A DNA stretch of 64,000 nucleotides from Bin22 sp965207275. GTDB lineage: Bacteria > Chloroflexota > Dehalococcoidia > Lucifugimonadales > UBA3495. The notes under the pieces were generated by a model that saw only the letters and a list, made by a program, of their open reading frames with translations, was not told where the DNA came from and ran no database searches. The stretch covers positions 2,914,001 to 2,978,000 of the forward strand of contig CBDBMH010000002.1 of the NCBI GenBank assembly GCA_965207275.1, written 5' to 3'. The translations under genes were made by a program, and so were the position numbers. Below, in pieces: positions 1-5,791 of this stretch. Position 1 is the stretch's first letter. Every line of letters starts with the position of its first letter.

Positions 1-1131
1 TTGCCTACCCGCAACTTTCGCCAGTCCACCTTCGAGGCGGCCGAACAGGTCAGCGGCGAAGAACTTCACCGCAGCCACCTGCAGCGAAACGCCGGTTGCG
101 CCAACTGCACCATCGGCTGCGAGCGAATCTTGGTGTCCGAAGACAAGGGCGGAAAGAAGGGCATAGGCAATGGTGGCGTCCGTATGGAATACGAAAGCCT
201 GTTTGCCCTGGGGCCCCTTTGCGGCGTTTCCGACCCGGACACGGTCATCCGCGCCGCCGCCATCTGCGACGACCTGGGCATGGACACCATCAGCGCCGGC
301 GCCACCGCGGCCTGGGCTATGGAGTGCTTTGAGCGGGGACTTCTGACCACGGAAGACACCGGTGGCGTGGAACTGCGGTTTGGCAACGGCGAGGCGCTGT
401 TGAAGGTACTGGAAGATATGGGACACCGACGGGGCATCGGCAACCTGCTGGCCCAGGGCAGCCGCGCCGCCGCTGCCGTGGTCGGCCAGGGATCTGATGC
501 CTGGGCCATGCAGGTCAAGGGCCTGGAAATGCCCGGTTACGAGCCCCGTAGCCTCAAGACCATGGCCCTGGGCTTGGCCACCACGCCCCGGGGCGCCTGC
601 CACAACCGCTCCTCCGCCTACGAAGCCGACTTTTCCGACCGGGTTGACCGCCTTTCGGTGGACGAGGCCCGGGGCGGCATTGCCGCCGAGAGCGAGGACT
701 TCGAGGCGGTGCTGGACTCCCTGATCTGGTGCAAGTTCCTCCGCAAAGCCTTCCACGATTTTTACGAAGAGTCGGCCCAGGTCTATTCCATGGTCACCGG
801 TTGGGAAATGACCGCCCAGGACCTGCGGCGTTGCGGTGAGCGAATCTCCAACCTGAAGAAACTCTTCAACCTCCGCGAGGGCTGGACCCGCGCCGACGAC
901 ACCTTGCCCCGGCGCACACTGGAGGAACCCCTGCCCACGGGCGTTGCGGCCGGTGTTGGCCTCTCCAAGGCAGACCTGGACTTCATGATCGCCGGCTACT
1001 ACCGGGCCCGCGGCTGGACGGAAGACGGCCTGATACCGGACAGGAAGCTGGCGGAATTGGGCCTGGATAACCTGTCCGCAGGTAACGCAATGACGCCAAT
1101 GGGCAAATCCCTTTCCGGTAGGGTAGAATAG
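1..1131 (+). CDS. Aldehyde ferredoxin oxidoreductase, C-terminal part (5' end outside window)
   Basis: This is the C-terminal 376 residues of a tungsten/molybdenum-pterin aldehyde:ferredoxin oxidoreductase (AOR), which oxidises aldehydes to acids in the cytoplasm. The CxxCxxxC motif at C33, C36 and C40, with a later Cys at about 244 (IWCKF), matches the four ligands of the [4Fe-4S] cluster in AOR domains 2 and 3. Family members are about 600 residues long, so the N-terminal pterin-binding domain lies upstream of base 1. The apparent TTG at base 1 is only the window edge. The NuoE-like and NuoF-like genes downstream suggest that electrons could pass to NAD, as in NADH-linked AOR complexes; that link is an inference. 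Stop is TAG at 1129. Confidence 0.9.
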   Translation: MPTRNFRQSTFEAAEQVSGEELHRSHLQRNAGCANCTIGCERILVSEDKGGKKGIGNGGVRMEYESLFALGPLCGVSDPDTVIRAAAICDDLGMDTISAGATAAWAMECFERGLLTTEDTGGVELRFGNGEALLKVLEDMGHRRGIGNLLAQGSRAAAAVVGQGSDAWAMQVKGLEMPGYEPRSLKTMALGLATTPRGACHNRSSAYEADFSDRVDRLSVDEARGGIAAESEDFEAVLDSLIWCKFLRKAFHDFYEESAQVYSMVTGWEMTAQDLRRCGERISNLKKLFNLREGWTRADDTLPRRTLEEPLPTGVAAGVGLSKADLDFMIAGYYRARGWTEDGLIPDRKLAELGLDNLSAGNAMTPMGKSLSGRVE

Positions 1132-1160
1132 CTGACAAGACTTGGAGCGAGATTCTTTCC

Positions 1161-1592
1161 ATGTCTCCTGTTGAACTCACAGCAATCGCTGGAATTCTTG
1201 CCGCGATAATTGCCGTTATAGGTCTGGCAACTGCCGCAATCTATCGCATCGGCAAGCTGTCTGAGGCTACTGCTCGAATCCCCGTTGAGATGAAGATAGA
1301 AGTACAGCGAATCCATGACCGCATCGGCCAGCACGAGACCCTAAACCAAGAACAGTTTCGTCATAACGAAGAACTCATCCGAAGGAACGAAGAGCTTGCC
1401 GAAGAGAGGTTCAGACGCAACGAGGAACTCGCTGAAGAAAGATATGGTCACATTGAGAGTCTTATCTGGTCAGAGGCGGAAAGCTCCCGCGAGCAAAACA
1501 GGAGCCTTCAACAGGCCATAATGTCCCATTCCCACGACGAGGACGGGAACGTAATGTTTCGAGTCCCGCCTCCTGAACCCGACCAGCAATAG
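1161..1592 (+). CDS. Small membrane-anchored coiled-coil protein, unknown function
   Basis: I do not recognise this 143-residue protein. Residues about 5-28 form one strongly hydrophobic segment (AGILAAIIAVIGLATAAIY), probably an N-terminal membrane anchor. The rest is charged and helical, with a near-perfect tandem unit, RRNEELAEERF then RRNEELAEERY, that predicts a coiled coil. The tail is Pro-rich (VPPPEPDQQ). It sits 29 bp after the AOR gene and 48 bp before the NuoE-like gene, so it may be co-transcribed, but nothing ties it to their chemistry. Its base composition is lower in GC than its neighbours, which hints at separate acquisition. Confidence 0.6.
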   Translation: MSPVELTAIAGILAAIIAVIGLATAAIYRIGKLSEATARIPVEMKIEVQRIHDRIGQHETLNQEQFRHNEELIRRNEELAEERFRRNEELAEERYGHIESLIWSEAESSREQNRSLQQAIMSHSHDEDGNVMFRVPPPEPDQQ

Positions 1593-1640
1593 CCACGGCC
1601 TAACTGCTTTCGGCGCCAGCCCACCAGGCTTGGAACAGTG

Positions 1641-2090
1641 ATGGAACGGGAAGAACTCAGGCCCCTGCTCCGCCGGAAATTTCCCCCGCACCGCACCTAT
1701 CTGCTACCAGCCCTGCATTTCCTCCAGGAAGAGTTGGGCCACCTCCCGGAATGGGCATTGCAGGTGGTGGCCTGGCACCTGCGCACCCCGGCCAGCGTCG
1801 TCTACGGCGCCGCCACCAGCTACACCGAGCTTCGAATCGAGGCGCCCGCCCAACACCTGGTCCGGGTCTGCGCCGGCCTCAGCTGTTGGCACGGCGGCGG
1901 GCGGGAACTGCTGGCGGAACTCTCTCAAGCCCTGGGCGTGGAGGCCGGCCGGACTACCGAGAATGGCCGGGTAACCCTGGAAGAGACTCCCTGCGCCTAC
2001 CGCTGCCCCCTGGCTCCCCTGGCTGAGGTGGACGGAGCCTGGCTTGGCCGCGCCGACGCCGTCCAGGTCGCCTCCCTGCTGAAGGAATGA
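1641..2090 (+). CDS. NuoE/FdsG-like thioredoxin-fold [2Fe-2S] subunit
   Basis: This 149-residue protein is the 24-kDa-type [2Fe-2S] subunit of an NAD-linked oxidoreductase (NuoE of complex I, FdsG of NAD-dependent formate dehydrogenase, HoxE or HndA of hydrogenases). The four cluster ligands are visible as C77-x4-C82 and C118-x3-C122. An N-terminal helical region with the family pattern ALHFLQEELGHLP precedes the thioredoxin fold. ATG at 1641 is chosen; a GTG directly before it (1638) is equally in frame. It lies 7 bp before the NuoF-like gene, so the two form a diaphorase module. Partners in this locus could be the AOR upstream or the formate dehydrogenase alpha subunit downstream. Confidence 0.88.
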   Translation: MEREELRPLLRRKFPPHRTYLLPALHFLQEELGHLPEWALQVVAWHLRTPASVVYGAATSYTELRIEAPAQHLVRVCAGLSCWHGGGRELLAELSQALGVEAGRTTENGRVTLEETPCAYRCPLAPLAEVDGAWLGRADAVQVASLLKE

Positions 2091-2097
2091 CAGCGGC

Positions 2098-3669
2098 ATG
2101 ACCTACGAAGAACTGAGAAACAATGCTCGCCGGAAGCGGCTGGGTTCCGGGTCGGGCAGAACGCGTGTCATGGTCCAGGTGGGGCAGTGCTGCCAGGCCC
2201 TGGGCGCCGACGCGGTGGCCCAATGCCTTGGGGAGGCGCTGGCATCCCATGACAACGCCTACCTGGTAACCACCGGCTGCGACGGCGCCTGCTTTGCCGC
2301 TCCCCAGGTTGTGGTCAACGAACCCGACGGCCGCACCCGCCACTACAGCAGCGTCACCGTAGACGACGTCCCACCCATAGTTGCGGCCCTGGGTAATGGC
2401 GAGGTCTTGCGGCCCGCTGGGGCGCTGGAGGACTTTTTCACTCCCCAGCACCTGCAGGTAATGTCCTGGTGTGGTCAGCTTGACCCGGCCGATGTGGACG
2501 ACTACGTAACCGTTGGCGGCTACGCCAGCCTGGCCGACGCCCTGTCCGGTTCTCCGGAGGACGTCATAGACCGGGTGCTGGAATCCGGCCTGCAGGGCCG
2601 GGGCGGCGCCTACTTCCCGCCGGCCCGCAAGTGGCAGGGATCCCGCTCCTTCCCGGGACCGCGGGTCCTGGTGGTAAACGCTGAGGAAGGTGAGCCGGGC
2701 CTCTTCAAAGACCGCCACATCATGGAAGGGCTGCCCCACCGCCTGCTGGAGGGCGCGCTGATCGCCGCCTACGCCTCCGGCGCTTCCCTCTGCTACGTCT
2801 ACATCAACGCCGAGGCCCACCTTTCCGCACAGAGAGTGGAAGCGGCCCTGGAACAGGCCAGGCGCAGCAACCTGGTGGGAGCCAACATCCTGGCCTCAGG
2901 CTTCGACTGTGAGGTTGAGGTGCGTCGGGGAGCCGGGGGATACGTCTGCGGCGAGGAGACAACCCTGCTCAACACCATAGAGGGTCGCCGGCGCGAGCCC
3001 CGGCTCCGGCCTCCCTTCCCGGTAGAATCGGGGCTGTACCGCCAGCCCACGGTAATCAACAACGTGGAAACTCTAGCCAACGTCCCCTACATTCTGCAGC
3101 GGGGCCCCGGCCGCTACGGCCAGGTGGGGCTGGAATCGGCTCCGGGCACCAAGCTTATCTGCCTCAGCGGGTCGGTCCGGCGCCCCGGCCTGGCCGAAGT
3201 GCCCATGGGAACCACTCTGCGGCAGGTGGTCTACGGCATTGGCGGAGGACCGGCGGAGGACCGGGAAATCGGCGTGGTTGCCGTGGGTGGCCCATCCAGC
3301 GGAATACTGCCGCCTTCGGAACTGGACCTGGAACTGAAGCCAGGCATGTTGCATCCGTCGGGCGTGGTGATGGGCGCCGGCGGCATAATGGTGATGGACT
3401 CAACCGTCTCCCCCCTGGAGGTGGCGCGCCGGTTGGCCGCCTACAACGCCGCTGAGTCCTGCGGCAAGTGCACCCCCTGCCGCGAGGGTACGCCCCGTAT
3501 CGTGGCGGCCCTGGACCGGATAGCGGATGGCGGCCCTTCCGCCAGCGATATAGAGGAACTGCGGTACCTGGCGGAAATTGTCGGGGCCGCCTCCCTGTGC
3601 GGTCTGGGACAGATGGCCGGTGGCCCGGTCATCAGCCTGCTGCATTTTTTCGGAGATGGGCTGGTATAG
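2098..3669 (+). CDS. NuoF/FdsB-like NADH-binding FMN/[4Fe-4S] subunit
   Basis: This 523-residue flavoprotein is the NAD(H)-reacting subunit of a formate dehydrogenase, hydrogenase or complex-I-like enzyme. It starts with an extra thioredoxin-like domain of about 110 residues carrying Cys residues (GQCCQALG, TGCDGACF), as in HoxF and FdsB. The core follows, with the FMN/NADH motifs GRGGAYFPPARKW and NAEEGEPGLFKDRH, GAGGYVCGEET, and the C-terminal [4Fe-4S] ligands C455-x2-C458-x2-C461 and C501. The HndC-type C-terminal ferredoxin domain is absent. It is coupled to the NuoE-like gene. The alpha subunit normally encoded next is displaced by 2.1 kb here, with a flavin monooxygenase gene and a divergent cupin in between. 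Confidence 0.92.
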   Translation: MTYEELRNNARRKRLGSGSGRTRVMVQVGQCCQALGADAVAQCLGEALASHDNAYLVTTGCDGACFAAPQVVVNEPDGRTRHYSSVTVDDVPPIVAALGNGEVLRPAGALEDFFTPQHLQVMSWCGQLDPADVDDYVTVGGYASLADALSGSPEDVIDRVLESGLQGRGGAYFPPARKWQGSRSFPGPRVLVVNAEEGEPGLFKDRHIMEGLPHRLLEGALIAAYASGASLCYVYINAEAHLSAQRVEAALEQARRSNLVGANILASGFDCEVEVRRGAGGYVCGEETTLLNTIEGRRREPRLRPPFPVESGLYRQPTVINNVETLANVPYILQRGPGRYGQVGLESAPGTKLICLSGSVRRPGLAEVPMGTTLRQVVYGIGGGPAEDREIGVVAVGGPSSGILPPSELDLELKPGMLHPSGVVMGAGGIMVMDSTVSPLEVARRLAAYNAAESCGKCTPCREGTPRIVAALDRIADGGPSASDIEELRYLAEIVGAASLCGLGQMAGGPVISLLHFFGDGLV

Positions 3670-3686
3670 GTTGGGTGTCAAATAAT

Positions 3687-4829
3687 ATGGCGAATGCTAC
3701 GAATACTGTCCGCATCGTCGGCATGATTGGCGTCACCCGGGAAGCGGCGGCCGCATCCGGCGCCACCCTCAGCGTGTTTGGTGGAGGCATCAATCCGGGC
3801 GCCGAAGTGCCGGCCGGGGTGGACGGCCAATACATCCTCGAATTTGCCCGCGTTCACGAGGACGCCGGCTTCGACATGGTGCTGACGGGCTACTCCTCCA
3901 GCACCCCCGACGGCTTCGAGGTAGCCGGTTACGCGGCGGCTCATACCACCAGCCTGGGCTACCTTATCGCCCACCGGCCCGGCTTCGTGGCCCCAACCCT
4001 GGCCGCCCGCAAGGCCGCCACCCTGGACCGGCTTTCCGGCGGCCGCATCGCCCTGCACATCATCTCCGGCGGCAGCGACGTGGAGCAGGAACGGGACGGC
4101 GATTTCCTGGACCACGATGCCCGCTACCGTCGCACCGACGAGTACATGGACATTCTCCGCCGCACCTGGACCGCCACCGAGCCCTTCGACTACGAGGGGG
4201 AATTCTACCGGCTGAAGGGCGCCAGCAGCCAGGTGCATTGCCTCCAGCAGCCCCATTTGCCCCTGTTCTTTGGCGGGGCTTCGGACATTGCCCTGGAGGT
4301 GGGTAGCCGGCGAGCCGACGTTTTCGCCCTTTGGGGCGAACCCCGCGCCGCCATACGGGAACGGGTGGCGGACATCCGCAGCCGGGCCGGGGAATGGGGT
4401 CGGAAAGTACATTTCAGCCTGTCGGTGCGGCCCATACTGGGCAATACGGAAGCCCAGGCCTGGCAGCGGGCAGAGGAAATCCTGGACCGCGTGCAGAAAG
4501 CAACCCGGGGGAGCATCCTTCCGGGACAGCCAGCCCGCCTGCAATCGGTGGGTTCCCGGCGCCTGCTGGAATTCGCAGCCCAGGGCGACCTGCACGACGA
4601 ACGGCTGTGGATGCCCGTGGCCGCGGCCAGCGGCGCCGCCGGCAGCACCACCTGCCTGGTGGGCTCCCCGCGGCAGGTAGCCGAGTCCCTCCTGGCCTAC
4701 TACGACCTGGGCTGCACCACCTTCATCATCCGGGGCTTTGACCCGCTGAATGACGCCCGAGAATACGGCCGGGAACTCATCCCCCTGCTGCGGGACATGG
4801 TCGCCGGCCGTCCTTCAAACGCGACGTAA
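3687..4829 (+). CDS. SsuD-like FMNH2-dependent (alkanesulfonate-type) monooxygenase
   Basis: This 380-residue TIM-barrel luciferase-like monooxygenase most resembles SsuD, which cleaves C-S bonds of alkanesulfonates using FMNH2 and O2. Family blocks are present in order: a glycine-rich start, LIAHRPGFVAPTLAARKAAT, LSGGRIALHIISGGSDVEQ, RDGDFLDHDARYRRTDEYM, and the PFDYEGEFYRL loop. The length equals SsuD. The reading frame is open upstream to 3468, but that stretch overlaps the NuoF-like gene in another frame; ATG at 3687, 17 bp after it, is the sensible start. No flavin reductase or sulfonate ABC transporter is adjacent, so the substrate is open. It is one of four luciferase-like paralogues in the window. 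Confidence 0.85.
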   Translation: MANATNTVRIVGMIGVTREAAAASGATLSVFGGGINPGAEVPAGVDGQYILEFARVHEDAGFDMVLTGYSSSTPDGFEVAGYAAAHTTSLGYLIAHRPGFVAPTLAARKAATLDRLSGGRIALHIISGGSDVEQERDGDFLDHDARYRRTDEYMDILRRTWTATEPFDYEGEFYRLKGASSQVHCLQQPHLPLFFGGASDIALEVGSRRADVFALWGEPRAAIRERVADIRSRAGEWGRKVHFSLSVRPILGNTEAQAWQRAEEILDRVQKATRGSILPGQPARLQSVGSRRLLEFAAQGDLHDERLWMPVAAASGAAGSTTCLVGSPRQVAESLLAYYDLGCTTFIIRGFDPLNDAREYGRELIPLLRDMVAGRPSNAT

Positions 4830-5187
4830 AGCTGTTGCCGAAGCCCTTTTCCCTCTCAACCGGAGAAGGTATTTATCGGGGGCTATAAGGGGTGACAGAA
4901 AGGGAAATGCTGCAGGTTCGGGTTACCACCTGCGCGGACGGCTGTGTAACCGTCATTCCGGCGAAAACCGGTATCCAGGAGGGCTGGGGACAAGTACTGA
5001 AACAGTCCCAATTAACCGGGCAATCAGGCAGGCTCCCAAGTTACTCAGAGGTCTCGCTGCGCTGGAACGACGGGTTCACACCAACCCGTTTATGCCATAA
5101 ACCACAGACACCGACGACTGCGGGGGCGATTCGCGAATCGCACCCGCCCCGGCGCCGACCGGAATTCGTGGCAGACTCTGCCGGGTG
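4830..5187. other. Intergenic region without a supported gene
   Basis: This stretch lies between the SsuD-like gene and the convergent cupin gene. It holds a decayed copy of the CCCTCTC-type palindrome near 4845-4868 and one GTCATTCCGGCGAAAACCGG-type repeat at 4951-4980. Small open frames here have no recognisable protein character. Confidence 0.6.
4951..4980. repeat. Interspersed palindromic repeat, family B
   Basis: An imperfect palindrome, CATTCCGGCGAAAACCGGTA followed by TCCAGGA. A second copy in the same orientation is at 31345-31374 (CATACCGGCTTTTGCCGGTA then TCCAGGA). Confidence 0.7.
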
Positions 5188-5553
5188 TCACTCCAGGGCA
5201 ACCACAATGTAGTAACGGGGTTCATCGCTGATAACCCGCGTGATGTGGCCCTGGCCCGTCAGGTCCTCGGCCAGCAGCACGTCGCCGGGGCCAACCTCCC
5301 GCTTGGTGCCGTCGCCCACCTCCACCTCAGCCCTTCCGGCCAGGGTAATGGTGTACTGGCGGCGGGGAGCGCAGTGCCACTCCAGCAAATATCCGGGCTG
5401 GGCAATGCGAATGGTCATCCCGTTGGCGCCCTCCATGGGCGTACCCTCACCGTAGGCCCCTTCCGTGTCCACGAAGGACTCAAAAGGCGGGTTCAAGTCT
5501 TCCAGGTGAGACTGGCCGTCTGGGCCGGTATAGCATCGTACAAAGTTAGGCAT
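5188..5553 (-). CDS. Cupin-domain protein
   Basis: This 121-residue protein is a single small beta-barrel of the cupin superfamily. The core reads EWHCAPRRQYTITLAGRAEVEVGDG, followed by VGPGDVLLAEDLTGQGHITR, which matches the two conserved cupin motifs. The metal ligands are only partly conserved (H and E of motif 1 are not in the usual HxH arrangement; one H in motif 2), so it may be a binding or regulatory cupin rather than a dioxygenase. Its translation start is ATG at 5553. It is transcribed opposite to the redox genes that flank it and is not part of their operon. The substrate is unknown. Confidence 0.8.
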   Translation of the reverse strand: MPNFVRCYTGPDGQSHLEDLNPPFESFVDTEGAYGEGTPMEGANGMTIRIAQPGYLLEWHCAPRRQYTITLAGRAEVEVGDGTKREVGPGDVLLAEDLTGQGHITRVISDEPRYYIVVALE

Positions 5554-5791
5554 GGTAGCTCCTTGTTCTTGAATCGGCCTGGGTTGCGATGCCCCTATTC
5601 TCTATAGGCTTGGCGGCAACGTCAAGGTTTACCGGCGGCAACTGTAGATAGCGTTTCGGACGAAGCTGTCAGGAAAACCACACGGGAGTTCGAAGCTCTG
5701 TCTGAAGCGACTAGCCGGGTGCTACAATACCAGGAACGGAAAGCAGCGATTTCCAAGCCACTCGGGCAGAAAGGATAGGGGTGACGTCGCC

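Noticed and set aside
3468..3686. N-terminal extension of the SsuD-like monooxygenase
   Set aside because: The extension lies in another frame of the NuoF-like gene, is Arg/Gly/Pro-rich shadow sequence, and SsuD proteins begin near the ATG at 3687.
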